Positions 32,431 through 44,339 of a DNA stretch of 64,000 bases are shown here, piece by piece. Positions within the stretch are counted from its first letter, which is position 1; each line of letters starts with the position of its first letter. The stretch is taken from the NCBI GenBank assembly GCA_024509875.1, contig JAMPIV010016262.1:508501-572500 (forward strand), in the 5' to 3' direction. The translations under genes were made by a program, and so were the position numbers. Source of the DNA: Oreohelix idahoensis. Taxonomy: Eukaryota > Mollusca > Gastropoda > Stylommatophora > Oreohelicidae. The notes below the pieces were generated by a model. The model saw nothing but the letters and a program-made list of their open reading frames with translations. It was not told the origin of the DNA and ran no database searches.

Positions 32431-35400
32431 ACCAAATGCTTCTTATCACAATTAGGTGTTATTAGGATATATAGTGTACATTATTTTATATATAACATTA
32501 AAATTACTATGATTGTTTATTAGTAATGAAGTTCTTTGACCTGTATTTTACATTGCACAATTTGCATTTTCAAACTGTGTCATCTTTCTTTCTTTATTTT
32601 TAGCCTCTCATACTATAGTCTTGGGCTGTGTGTGACAATGTCAGTGCTGTAGAATTTTCATCCTGTAGGTGTTTGCACAAAGTAAGCTGTAGTTTTCGTA
32701 ATTGTTTACAGATTTGTATGAATTACACGTCATTTTAAAGATAAATGAATGTACTATTACAATAAACATTGGTTGCAACTCTAATAGAGGTTGTTGCTAT
32801 TTAACGGCCCTCCGATGGCCATGGACTTGCAATATTTTCACAATTATAACTGCTTGCGCCCCATCTCTATCAAAATCACAATTTCAATCAATGTGCACAC
32901 CGTTTTCACTCTTGTCCTCGTCGCTAGATCTTTCAGTCAATTGTTGAAACATGTTTCTATCTTATTCAGCCGTTAGACGAGATGTACACGCATTTTTTGT
33001 AGTCCTAGCACTAGTTGCCACGGTAAACAGTTTTACACGATTTGGTAACTAACCCAAAACGCTGAAAAAATATGAACATAATATCAATTTTTCAGTGTTC
33101 TACAACAACCATGCTTTGGGAATTTGTTTTCCGGTGGCAACTTAAAATCTTGAACCAGATCAGAGAGTGTTTCAGTACATTTTTCATTCGTTTTATTACT
33201 AAAATTAGATTGGCGCCCTGAGCGGCTTGCGGTCCAAATGTGATTATGTTGTGAGCCGCTGACAGCGGCTTGCGGTAGTTAATGAGTTAAGGTAGCAAGA
33301 ATAAAGAGAGGGATGTCATGGATGGCACAGGCAGAGACAATGATCAAGCAGGTGGCCACAGTTGAAAACATATTCAAAGGGGAAGAGTGGATGTAGTGGT
33401 TTTGATGGTATTGTATGGTTGTTATGTTACCTAGTGTAATGTATGAGGTCAGCTGTGAAGGCTCCTGAGATAAATGTTTATGTGAATTACAGAAGGCCCT
33501 TCTTATTACCACTACGACCTCAAACAGATCTCTTTTACTATTATGAATGTAGCTACGTTAAAAAGTCTAGGGTACTGAAATGTAATGTGTTGTAATATAA
33601 TATACAAACACACACAGGTAATTAATAAGTCTAATAATATTAATAAAATCTATAACACACTGAACTAACTCAGACTGTTTTAGTTTTGATTTTAACAATT
33701 TTTTTCTAAATTTATTTGTTCTGAACCAATGTTTTATTTTGGTCAGAACATATAAAATGTTATGGAGTTATAAAAGGAATGCATAAATATATGGCATACG
33801 AAAATGGAATTTGTGTACATAGGTATTTTATAAGACTGGTTAATATTAATAATATTTATAATGTCTCTGGGAGAACTATTACTGGATGTGCTGTTGGGGT
33901 GGTGTCATCACACCCACTCTGTGACTACAACAAGCTTTGTCCATTGACTTATCGACTGTAGTAAATGTTATATTTCCCAAGAATTCAGTATATTTGTGAT
34001 GGGGAAATATTTATAAATAGTTAAGAGTTCTGGTGAATCTTCAGCAGGCCACTTATTCACTCATCTTGTCTGTGAAGATCTGATACTGGATTCCTGTGGC
34101 CCACTCCTCTCGGTAGCTGGAATACAATGCTAGGCTGCACAGACACAATTGTTAGGCGGCACACACATCTGCTTGTGTATTCTTGATTAAGTATGTGGCA
34201 CTACCTTAGTGCCACAACAGAAACTCACAATTCTGAAACAAATTTGTGTCATGTGTCAGTACTCTATCCACTGCACCACTCTTACACACAGCACAACACA
34301 TCAACATTACACAGAATGGGTCAGATCTCTCTGACCAACGTAGCACATCTTACCCAGTTGTTTTCATATAGTACCAGTTCCCCAAGACTGCATTGCATCT
34401 GAGATATGTTCAATAGTTTCCTTATATTCAATAAGATAGGTGATATGTTCCCACTGATCTCAATAATAGATCCGCCTTCCATAGTCTTAGTTAGGCGTCC
34501 ATATATTTTTTGTTTGTCTCTAGACCCTGAACTTGGGCTGGGGACCTAGAGCGAGCATTTACTTGTCGTAATCATTTTATATGATATGGCAGTATCAATC
34601 ACTCGAAATATTAAAATATACAAGATAAATGCTTTCATTCTTACCAGAATTCAGAATTGAGAACACAGTTATTACTAGCAAAACTCAGCTGAGCTGCTGG
34701 CTATAGTATGGCGTCCCACTAAAATGTATGTAATATCTTCTGGGAAAAACACCACTGGTAATTATTTACTGTGTCTACTGGACAGACTTATAGCAAATGG
34801 CAAAATTGCACGTCTCTACCCCGCTAATATGAATACATTTGTCCAATCACAGACTTCCCCCCTAACTTTTTCAAATCTTCAACCAAAAGTCAAATTTCAG
34901 TCAGATCTCAGTCAAGTATGTATTATTGTCTGTTGGTCCGTCTGTCTCTACTTGGTTTTTCACAAAAACACACTTGTTTCTTGGACCAACTATACACAAA
35001 ACCTACACAAATCTGCCTCCTAAGTTATTTTTAGCCACAATTCTCCACCTTCCCCCTCTCGTTCATTACAGCTAGATTTTAGTATTTCCGTGTCTCAAGG
35101 ACGCAATTTTGAGGCTTTAGTGAAAGTGTGCACAACAATACTGTCGCTAGTCTGATGTGAACAATACAGTCTTTTGTCAATATCTTCCTTGTTATCTGTC
35201 CGTCTGTATAAATGAAAGTATATTATTTCTCTGCTTAAGATGGGCTATCAAACTAGCTAGGTTTTATATTCATAACTCTATTATTAAGAAAAACATATTT
35301 TTTCTCAAGTTTAGTTTTTTAAAATTTGTTCGCGAACCTTCTCCACGGCGTTTGCCACTGAATTCAAATAAAACGACCAAGTATCGTAAAACGTCCAAGA

Positions 35401-35754
35401 AATGACTGTTCGAATAAGAGCTAAGGTCTTTTCTGTCCATTTCCTTACATTGTGTCAACTAGTGACGTGAATTTTTTTTTTCTTTTACTACCAAATGCGT
35501 CTTTTAGCCCATTAGGTTCAAACACGTGTTCAGTCATATTTTTCCTTTTTTTTTTTTTATCTCCGTTATCCTCCCGTCTACAAGGGTAAACCGTTTCGTC
35601 TGCATGTACTAGTTAGTTTAAATGGCGGTGGGAAATGCGGGCATAGGCGAGCATGTCTCCTAGTATCTTACGCATTATTTTTATCCCTACAATGTTATCT
35701 TTATAACTGGAGATATTTTAACGTTGTATCACGGTAAATTCATCACAGTGGAGC
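32431..35754. other. no gene recognised (3.3 kb)
   Basis: Caspase intron sequence. A GC-rich patch at 33205-33275 has two copies of gcggcttgcggt with an inverted gagccgct word. No conserved coding motif on either strand. Confidence 0.45.
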
Positions 35755-36540
35755 ATGTCAGATGAGAACTGGATTAATTACAAGCAAGTCATCATCAGCA
35801 TTGGCAGAGAGTGTAGAACTTGGGGCAATGAAAAAGCAGAACTAGAAATTAATCAACTGATACATGATCATGTCAGGGATAATGATGCCATTGTGTATAC
35901 AGATGGGTCTGTGATCCTTGGTGAGAAATCAGGCTGGGGCTTCTCTGCTAGGGTAAAGAGCAGCATCATCACAGAACATAGCGGGGCTCACAAGATAACA
36001 ACTTCCAGCATGAGAATGAAGGTAGAGGCAGTTACTGCAGCCTTAAGGTGGATATCTGAAACTTCATTCACAAAGGCAGTCATTGTGTCGGACTCTCAGT
36101 CTATGCTTTGAAAGGTTAAAAGTGGTTGGTTGTGGCATGAATGGAAAACATTCACAGAAGCTTTGAGTCTGCAAGAGCTGGTGTGGATCTACTGTCCTGG
36201 TCATGTAGGGGTATGTGGTAATGAGAGAGCTGACAGACTCGCATCAAGAGCACCCACTGTGGGGACACTGGATATGGATAAGGGAGATATACTGAGAACA
36301 ATTAATAATCACCTTTTAGAGAATGACACTGCAATAGACGAATCATCAAGATTAAGACTGTTGGAATATGGCATCAAATGTAAGGCAGTAGAGATGGACA
36401 TATGAGAGGATGCATCCGTCATGTATACATCCAGCAAGCTACAGGAACAGTTAGCATTCACACTCTTCAATATATACTGAAGGAGACTGAGCACCTATGG
36501 GTTTGCTCGGAGTGCAGTGATGTCAATTCTGTTCAACAAT
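35755..36540 (+). pseudogene. LINE RH1 RNase H and C-terminus
   Basis: Frame blocks: DNDAIVYTDGSVILGEKSGW, SSMRMKVEAVTAALRW, AVIVSDSQSML, a TGA at 36110, then ELVWIYCPGHVGVCGNERAD, which is the RNase H HVG.NE.AD signature. The C-terminus decays after a TGA at 36403. It ends in caacaataacaataaca, a likely 3' microsatellite tail. Key Asp, Glu and His residues are visible, with two stops. Confidence 0.88.
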
Positions 36541-36976
36541 AACAATAACATTAACCATCAGAATCTGGGTGCTGACTTGGAGCAATGGTTAATCCACTAC
36601 TAGCTTGCTAGGACAATGGAGTATTATAACGCTTTTCCATGATCAGATCTGGCTCAGCAGTAATGACTACCATAGCAGCTTAGTGAGGATATTTCTTGTT
36701 GTTTTATCTCTTACACTGTGGTTGCAAGGTTTAGTTATGCACCACTTAGACATAAAATGGAAATTTTGCTTTCTTTTTTTACATTTTCTTTTAGGATATC
36801 AAACAATCTTTGCAGTAATTAAATTACGGTTTACATCTCATCTGGTGCAAAATTTAAGAGTACATTTTGTGGATAAGGACGAGTACTTTTTGTGGATAAG
36901 GACAAACAAAACAAAAATAAACACACAACCTCTCCCCAGCTCTCTTTTAAAAAAAAATTACTTCTCTCACTGTTAC
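36541..36976. other. no gene recognised
   Basis: Caspase intron just after the p20 donor. A short direct repeat (ttttgtggataaggac, twice, 36867-36904) is the only structure. Confidence 0.5.
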
Positions 36977-37150
36977 CTCTTTTGTCTTGTCCTTCTCAAC
37001 ACGCACTTCAAACCCAAAGTTTGAAAATAACGTATCAAGAGCTTGTCGATCTTTCACTGTTCCATTTCTTGTTGACAGAGTATCAAAAGATTCATTGTTT
37101 ATTACCAGCACCTGTCCTCTTGGCTTAGCTGACATCAAATATGTTAATTC
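36977..37150 (-). CDS. caspase exon: start of the large subunit
   Basis: Acceptor ttttcctgtccag and donor GTAACAG bound 174 bp, 58 codons, phase 0 at both ends. The protein starts ELTYLMSAKPRGQVLVINNE, continues SFDTLSTRNGTVKDRQALDT and ends LFSNFGFEVRVEKDKTKE. KPRG..LVINNE.F......R.GT..D...L..LF...GF.V is the diagnostic first part of caspase p20 (beta-1, loop 1 with the conserved Arg of the S1 pocket in RNGT, helix 1). The catalytic His and Cys lie further on, in exons not found here. No stop, frameshift or missing key residue in this exon. Confidence 0.92.
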
Positions 37151-37703
37151 CTGGACAGGAAAACAAAAACACTTCATATAACTTATTTCAGAATGCTGTA
37201 CGTTTTCCCAATATCACATTAATATGTTCTTGCTTCATACTATACTTTACAAACAGTTAGCATTATACACTGTATCATACAAAATCTTGTCTACTAATTC
37301 CTGTTTTGTGAGCTGTCTCTATATTCATTTTCATAATGTCTCCATATGCCGTAACTTCCATCTTATTCATATTAGATTCCATTTGAATGTTTCTGTATTC
37401 TTATACAAGCCCTAACCATCCCTGTTTTCTTTTTTTTTGATTTTATCAATGATGTTGTTGATTTTTGTGCATTCAGTTATTTCTGTGTTAGATCTTCTTT
37501 GTCTTTCACTGTCAGATAACCCCATCCACCTCTCTCATAAAATGGGTAGTCTGTCTCAGGTTTTTATCACCACCATACAGTTTCCTCCTCAAGTGTGTAG
37601 GTGGATATTATGCTATCAGTTTGATTTTATCCAGCTGGTACACTTGGAGGACTTGCTCTTGCAATTAATAAATTGCTTTTTTTATCAACATATATATGTC
37701 TGT
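37151..37703. other. no gene recognised
   Basis: Caspase intron between the linker and p20 exons; T-rich, with open frames that lack any motif. Confidence 0.5.
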
Positions 37704-37994
37704 ATACTTTATTGACTCAGAAGAGACCCTCATGCCATCACAAGAACAGCTATGCTATGGACCCCTGAAGGAAAACGAAAGAGAGGCCGACCAAAAACAA
37801 CTTGGCGGAGGACTGTGGAGGCCGAGATGCAGGGAATGAACCAGAGTTGGGGCAATGTACGAAGGATGGCTGCCGACCAAGCAAGGTGGAATCAATTTGT
37901 TGTTGCCCTACAAGACGCCACCAGGCGTGATGGCCACTGACTGCTTTGACGGTCGGCGGCTAACGATCAAAGAAAGAAGAAGATACTTTATTGA
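37704..37994 (+). mobile_element. LINE-B copy b, 267-bp 3' end, 12-bp target duplication
   Basis: The insert 37716-37982 encodes MLWTPEGKRKRGRPKTTW then RMAADQARWNQFVVALQDA to the ORF2 stop at 37938-37940, followed by the GATCAAAGAAAGAAGAAG tail. atactttattga at 37704-37715 recurs at 37983-37994. The frame is still open over the short copied piece. Confidence 0.93.
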
Positions 37995-38089
37995 ATGGAA
38001 TAGTATTTAAGTCTGCAGTGGTCAGCTCTCAACCTAAAAATTATTACCTGATCTCTTTGTGGCAAGCAGAAGCACGTATTTATTTTTTT

Positions 38090-38270
38090 CTTTCTTTTTT
38101 TGTTAATCTAATGATGAAAAATATCTCGTTCAACCTCTGATGAGTTATAATTAGGATGTATATTGTTTTCAATTCCAAATAATATGAAGAACTGCCAATA
38201 TAGGAAAGTGGCATCACACCTGTCAAATCATTGTAAATAGGGCAAATCATAATTACCAATTATGCTTGTA
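38090..38270. repeat. dispersed repeat D4, copy 2
   Basis: Matches 19540-19680 in order around gttcaacct and ttataattagga, and is followed, as there, by A-rich sequence. Confidence 0.45.
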
Positions 38271-38989
38271 TGTTAAAAAAAAAAAACCCAAACAAAGAAA
38301 AATGAGATAAAACCTAACAAAACCAAAAAAAAAGTGGGGAGGTGTGTAAAGGCCTGGTGTTTCCAGTTATTTAACTGACTTTAATAGATATCTAATTGAC
38401 TTTCACCTGTCAAAAGTCATATGTATTGTAAGAACTGCATCAGACCTTCACCTTCCCAATTACTATATCAATATAAATCCATATGCCTTTCTGGCTTATG
38501 TTATGTTTATGTTATAACAGATATGTACACGGAAAAAAGATAACTTGAAATTTTGAACAAAAATTTTCGACTTACATAAGGCTTGTAACATAAATTGTTA
38601 TCACAATACAGTTTCACTGCTCTCTTTGTGCAGGTAATCCATTTAGAAACACAGAAAAAGTAAGAAAGTTATGGTTGATCCCACAGTTTGTTCACTGTTT
38701 ACATATTAGTAACATATCCTGTGTGTTTTCGGCCATTATGGCGATACGACAAAACACGATTAAAGATGAAGATAAATGTGAAAAAATCCCTTCAAACGCA
38801 AATAAAAGACATTGAAGCTTGTTGAAATTTGACCAGTTTTGTGTTTACTTCCGTTCGAGATAAATTCTGGGCAGTATAAAATATCAGAATAGAAAGAAAC
38901 AACGAAATAAATCAGCGTCTTTTAAAAGATCTTGCGGCCACAGCGGTCGGCCATTGCGTCTTTTAATAGATCTTACGTACGGAATCAGT
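38271..38989. other. no gene recognised
   Basis: A-rich then unremarkable intron sequence. A short direct repeat (cttttaaaagatctt, cttttaatagatctt) flanks 38920-38980. Confidence 0.45.
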
Positions 38990-39260
38990 TAACTTTTGTT
39001 CTTGTTAAATACTGTTTGACTATATTATGCAGTTCCCTAGGTCTGTCTATTCTCAACATCTCTTCTATATTTATAGGTAAATTTTATGCCTGCAAATAAT
39101 CTAATATTGGTATTCTCATTTGTTCATATCTCTTACATTTTAACAAGAAATGTTCTATATTATTGTCTTGAAGACATCCTGCACAGTAAGGTTCTTCTAT
39201 TTTGAAATAGCCTTTTCCCAGCTGTAGTCTGAGAAGTGTCTTATTACTGTTTATTTCTTT
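38990..39260 (-). pseudogene. LINE RH3 3' end fragment
   Basis: Colinear with 23010-23230: ctaggtctgtctattctcaa, tgcctgcaaataatctaata and gcacagtaaggttctt. The minus strand reads LLRLQLGKGYFKIEEPYCAG and further Cys-rich decay, the region after RNase H. Confidence 0.75.
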
Positions 39261-39313
39261 TATCTATTCTCTGCTTTATTAATTAAATAATGTTAAATAC
39301 CTTTTAACATTCA

Positions 39314-40880
39314 TCATCTCAACCCGTAACCCGTCATGGGTCGTAGGGGTGCCGTGGTGGAAGCATCAGCAGACAGGGTCCTCCACTGCTCTCTGTCCTC
39401 AGCAATGCAAACAAGTGTGAAAAAACCGTGTCCTGCCCATTCTTTGATGTTATCAGCCCAGGATTTTCGTTGCCTTCCTCTTCTCCGTTTACCTTTGACT
39501 GTTCCCTGGAGGATCGTTTTCGAAAGGGAGTCATGACGAGTTACATGCCCAAACCAGGCAAGCTTTCGACGTTTCACTACTGACAAAAGTGGTTCTTGGT
39601 GGCCTGCATAGGTGTTTATCTTCTCTCTAACATAGACATTTGTTTTGTGCTCTTTATAGCAAATGCGCAAAATTCTTCTATAACATTTATACTCGAAAGC
39701 CTGAATCCTTCGCTCCATATCTGCAGTGAGTGTCCAGCTCTCACACCCATATAAGAGAATAGATAATACAAGTGATTTGTATAATTTGATCTTCACAGGA
39801 AAACTGATGTTACTTTTCCAGATCACATTCAGTCTTTTCATGGCAGCTGAGGCCATCTCAAGTCTTGTCTTGATTTCTTTCCTTGATCTTCCATCACTAC
39901 ATATAGTGGACCCGAGATATTTAAAGGTGTTAACTTCTTCTAACGTTTGCCCATTTAACGTAATGTTGGTCGGAACATGTTTCTTATGGCTATTCGCCAA
40001 TATCTTGCTTTTTTCTATATTAATTTCCATCCCATATGTTCTTGTTACTTTCTCCAGTCTAGAGGTAAGGTCTTGAAGTTCTGATTCTGATCCAGCTATC
40101 AGATTGATATCATCAGCAAAACGTAGGTTGCAAAGAGGTCGGCCTCCAATCGATATGGTTGTTTTATAATCATAAAGAGCCTCCTGCATAATATGTTCTA
40201 GATATATATTAAAGAGCACTGGGGACAGGATACATCCCTGGCGAACTCCTACAGTTGTTTTGAAAAATTCTCCAATGTCATTGCTTGCAAAAACAGCACT
40301 GCTTGCGTCCTTGTATAGTGCTTCAATGATATCTATGATGTTGGTATCAAAATTGAATTTTCTCATTATTTGCCATAAGCCTTCATGCCAGACTCGATCG
40401 AAGGCTTTTGTGAAATCGATGAAGTTATGGGATAAATCATGTTGATGCTGGAGATGTTTTTCGATCAGTAATCTAATATTGAAGATTTGTTCTGAGGTAC
40501 TTCTTTTTGGTCTAAAGCCAGCCTGTTCCTCGGACAAGATTTCTTCTGATTTCTGTTTTATTCTGTTCAAAAGTATCCTTAACATCACTTTACTTGGATG
40601 ACTAATAAGGCTAATGGTTCTGTAGTTCTTGCACATTTTAAGATTTCCTTTCTTTGGAAGCGGTATTACTAATGACTGCGTCCACTCTTTTGGCCATTTT
40701 TTGGTACTCCATATCTTCTGGCAAATTGTTGTCATGATTTTTACTATATCTGGTCCTCCATATTTCAAGAGCTATGCTGGGATATTATCCACACCCGGTG
40801 ACTTCCCTCCTTTCAGTGAACATATAGCCTCTTCCACTTCTTCCCTTAATATTGCTGCATTTCCGAGTTCCCTGTTTTTG
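39314..40880 (-). pseudogene. LINE-E reverse transcriptase, 484-codon frame, 5'-truncated
   Basis: A long minus-strand frame (40768 to 39314) carries KKWPKEWTQSLVIPLPKKG, EEQAGFRPKRSTSEQIFN, NFIDFTKAFDRVWHEGLW (motif A), VGVRQGCILSPVLFNIYL (motif B) and NLRFADDINLIAGSESEL (motif C, FADD), then LLYGCESWTLTADMERRI and RKLAWFGHVTRHDSLSK. It ends RPMTGYGLR near the 3' end. Upstream, one TAG at about 40780 separates it from KNRELGNAAILREEVEEA, after which the copy is truncated. The RT palm is complete and uninterrupted, so this is a young truncated copy. It lies in a caspase intron. No target duplication was recognised. Confidence 0.92.
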
Positions 40881-41064
40881 CACTTAATGAACAATCAATG
40901 TATCACTAATGCAGTATTTAAAAATTTAATGAATACAACAAACAACACATCTCTCTTTCTTTACTTGAACATTTAACACACACAATAAATACATTTCTAT
41001 TTCTGTGCAAATAATTTGTAAACATGTGCAACAAGTACATTTGTTACTACATGGTACTACTCAC

Positions 41065-41118
41065 CTGACCTTCAGGGGTTAGAGTTTCATTAAAAAGTGC
41101 AACCATCTTGGCATGCTT
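41065..41118 (-). other. duplicated half of the caspase linker exon (possible cassette exon)
   Basis: The frame KHAKMVALFNETLTPEGQ copies RHAKMVALFNEHLTPKGQ of the exon at 41353-41462. An AG (gattgaacag) precedes it and GTGAGTAG follows it. It is 54 bp, phase 0 at both ends, so it could be spliced in as 18 extra residues. The surrounding tandem duplication includes the intron part ttactacatggta. Its acceptor has a poor pyrimidine tract, so use is unproven. Confidence 0.5.
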
Positions 41119-41182
41119 CTGTTCAATCAACAAATATAATTTGTAAACACATGCAACAAGCATATTTATTACTACATGGTAC

Positions 41183-41353
41183 AACTCACCCAGGGCCGGT
41201 GCTACCATTAGGCCAACTAGGCGGCTGCCTAGGGCGCAGACCTCAGAGGGGCGCAGAGTGTAGAGTGTCAGTGTGTTAAGAGAGTGAGGAAACAGAATAA
41301 TGAGTAGCCTTGCCTAGGGCATAAAATAGTCTGGCACCAGTCCTGAACTCACC
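41183..41353. mobile_element. hAT-type MITE, 155 bp, perfect 8-bp target duplication
   Basis: The element 41191-41345 begins CAGGGCCGGTGCTACCATTA and ends inversely with GGCACCAGTCCTG. aactcacc at 41183-41190 recurs at 41346-41353. Inside are two gcctagggc words like those of ZMYM1-group hAT ends, and it shares the CAGGGCC start with the hAT element at 16033. The right duplication covers the splice donor of the caspase linker exon. Confidence 0.92.
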
Positions 41354-41462
41354 TGACCTTTAGGGGTTAAATGTTCATTAAAAAGTGCGACCATCTTGGC
41401 ATGCCTCTTTTCAATGAACCGCCCTGCTTTATAGGCAACCAAGGCTTCTTCTGTTGGCCAGC
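41353..41462 (-). CDS. caspase exon: CARD-to-p20 linker
   Basis: Acceptor ttttttaatgtag, then 110 bp: GC completing the codon left by 54808-55030, followed by 36 codons, WPTEEALVAYKAGRFIEKRH then AKMVALFNEHLTPKGQ, and donor GTGAGTT. It starts in phase 1 and ends in phase 0, fitting both neighbours exactly. The segment is predicted helical and has no recognised domain; its place between CARD and p20 is by order and phase. The GTGAGTT donor is part of a hAT MITE target duplication, and a second GGTGAGTT lies on the far side of the MITE. Confidence 0.78.
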
Positions 41463-41529
41463 CTACATTAAAAAAGAATTATTAAATTTATTTCTTCTTT
41501 CTAAATAATGCGTTCAAGAAAGCTTAGAG

Positions 41530-43915
41530 GCAATAAAGTATTAAAGAGTCACTGGAGTTACTAAATCTTATACGAAATGATAGAGGAGACAGACTTATCC
41601 AGTTCTGTGAAGAAAACTAGCTAGCTATATGTAACACCTTTTTTGAACACTATTCAAGGAAACTATACACATGGAAACCCAACGGGCTGATCACCCGTTT
41701 GCCAGTCACTTTGATTACGGAAACAACGACAAACGGATTGATTTGTCATTGCCCTAAAGACGCCATTAGGCGTGATGGGAACAACGGCAAAGAAAATCTA
41801 TTCGCTGTTGCCCTTAAGACGCCACTAGGCGTAATGGCCACTGACTGCTTTGCCGGTCGTTGGCTAAGGACGGAAGAAGAAGAAGAAGATACACATGGAA
41901 AAGCCCAGGAGATGTAATAAGGAATCAAATTGACTTTATCATGATAAAACATAGATTTAAGAACAATGTCACAAGTGCAAAGCCACATCCTAGCATTGAC
42001 ATAAATTCAGATCACAATCCAGTTGTCATGAAAATATAAACCTGACAAGAACAAGAAACAGAAGAAAAGAGGAACCCCAATAGAAATATCAGCACTGAAA
42101 CAACCAGATATAAAACAAAAATATCTTGTCCATGTCAAAAATAAGTCTGAACAGTTACTGACAGAAAGCATGGAACAATACAGAAGAAAAAGTAACCACA
42201 GAATGGGAATGTTTAAAAACATGCATACAATCAGCAAATACAAATTTACCTAAAAAGGAGCTTAAGAAAAATCAAATATGCATGACAGAAAACATCTTGA
42301 ATAGAATAACAGAAAGAAAGGGAGCAAAAAAACATTCCAGAATATAAAACAATAGACAATGAAATACGTACTTTGTGTAGACAAGCTAAGGAACGACAGA
42401 TAGAAACAACATGCAGTGAAACAGAAGACATGGAGGCAAAGAACATGACTAGGGATATGCATGAAGAAATTAAGAAAATATAAAATAAGTATGAGGTTTG
42501 CCCAAGGAGGAATCTGTTTCAAGAATAACAACGGAGTATTCTTGATGAGAAAGACATATCAAACAGATGGGCAGAATACATAAAAGAACTATCCGAGGAC
42601 AACAGAGGTAAAAAACCATCACCAGATTCTAATGAATGCCCAACATTCTCTGATCAGAAGTAGAAGATGTAATACATATGATACAAAAAGGAAAATTAGC
42701 AGGCATGGACAACATGAAAATTGAAATAATAGAAGCCCTGGTGAGCTTTGTCCAAGAAGAGCAGTTTGGTTTTAGATAGAACAGCGGAACAAGAGAAGCC
42801 ATATTTTGCCTAAGAATATTAGCAGAAAAAATATACAGTGGTTCAAAAATGTATGTACATGTGCATCATTGTCTATAAAAAAGCTTTTGACAATCCATCA
42901 CGAGAAAATAATTGAATGCCTCGAAGACATAGGCATTGATTGAAAAGACATAAGAATACTCAGTAACCTTTATTGGGAGAAAACTGCTGCAGTAATATCT
43001 GGCAGAAATTATTCACCATACATAGACATAAAAAGAGGTGTCAGACAAGGTTGTGTGCTGTCCCGCTGCCAATTCAATTTATACACAGAAAAATTTTCAA
43101 ACAGATACAGGAAATGCCAGGACTGAACATCAGTGGAAGGTCAATAAACAACCTTAGATATGCAGATGATACTGTGTTGTTAGCTGAAAGTGAACAGGAT
43201 TTACAAGAACTAGTGAAGCAAATAAACAGCATAAGTCATGAATATGGATTGGACATTAACATTGAGAAAACAAAAACCATGGTAATTAACAAAACAGACG
43301 ATAAGCCCACTTTAAAGATAAGCATAAATGGGAAAATCCTGGAACAAGTCAAGAGCTTCTCATATCTTGGTTATATAATAACAGAAGATGACAGATGTGA
43401 AACAGAAATCAAGAAGAGAATAGGAATGGCCAAAGCTACATTCAACAACATGAGATAAATACTGACATCTAAACAATTAATTCACAAATTAAAACTGAGA
43501 ATTATAAAGTGTTATATACATTCTTCATTACTGTATGGTGTAGAAACATGGACAATGAATAAGCAATTGGAAGAAAGAATTGAGGCTCTCGAGATGTGGA
43601 TATACAGAAGAATGGGGTGCATCTCATGGAAAGAGAAGAAAACAAATAAGGAAGTCCTAGAAAACCTAGGTATGAAAAGAGAACTAATGAAGGAGATAAA
43701 ACTTAGGCAGCTAAAGTATTTTGGCCATATAAGAAGACATAACATCTTGCAGTAGACCATAATAGAATAAGAGGTGCAGGCAAACATGCATGGGGAAGAT
43801 AACATCAAGAGATGGACAGGAAAGAGTCTATCAGAGTGCACCATCAAGACAAGAGACAGAAGACGGAGATCCATTACAGCTGACCTTCATTGTGGAGATG
43901 GCAGCTGATGATGAT
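41530..43915 (+). pseudogene. LINE-D endonuclease and RT, split by a LINE-B piece
   Basis: Endonuclease part: RGDRLIQFCEEN, LYTWK, then after the insertion SPGDVIRNQIDFIMI and DINSDHNPVVMKI (the IDF and SDHN signatures). RT part after a decayed stretch: VQEEQFGF, RGVRQGCVLSRCQF (motif B), INNLRYADDTVLLAESEQDL (motif C, 43143-43205), LDINIEKTKTM, FSYLGYIITEDDR, SLLYGVETWTMNKQ and KLRQLKYFGHIRRHN. It ends in GAT repeats at 43903-43917. Several stops and frameshifts are present. Confidence 0.85.
41665..41901 (+). mobile_element. LINE-B-related 211-bp insert in LINE-D, 13-bp target duplication
   Basis: The insert 41678-41888 holds two tandem forms of the LINE-B 3' end (caaacggattgatttgtcat and ctattcgctgttgcccttaa, each followed by agacgcca and aggcgt), then gactgctttgccggtcg and GAA repeats. 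atacacatggaaa at 41665-41677 recurs at 41889-41901. Removing it rejoins LINE-D codons YTWK and SPGD. Confidence 0.88.
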
Positions 43916-44339
43916 GATAAGAATAAAACAGTAATACACTTCTCTGCATATCATAGAAAGTGACCAAAAAGGGTTTGGCACGGGGCCATCTACCCATCTG
44001 GTAGAAACATGTAGCCAAAACAAAACATTTAAAAGAAACCATGAACAATCCAAAAAATGTGGAATGGAACTCACAAATTATCAATGAACTAGTGAATAAT
44101 GGAAAAAGTCTATGACAGGTCAGACAGACAATCATTTTGGAAGCTGAAGAGGCAATGTCATTCTGGACTCCAAAGATCATTAACCCAATAAAGAAAAAAT
44201 ATGAAGACTGAAAATGCAGACCAGAACTAGGGTGTGTCGCCATCTCTCTTCTTATTGCTTACAAATGGAATTATGAAACAGCATCAGAAATGGAATTTGA
44301 TTAATTTTGAGAGCACTGCTCGATAATTTAAATTTGGCT
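43916..44339. other. no gene recognised
   Basis: A-rich sequence between the LINE-D tail and a LINE-C fragment. A few frames resemble decayed LINE linker sequence (NNPKNVEWNSQIINELVNNG), too weak to call. Confidence 0.4.

Noticed and set aside
32790..33290. Non-autonomous piggyBac bounded by TTAA words
   Set aside because: Sequences inside the two TTAA words are not inverted repeats of each other.
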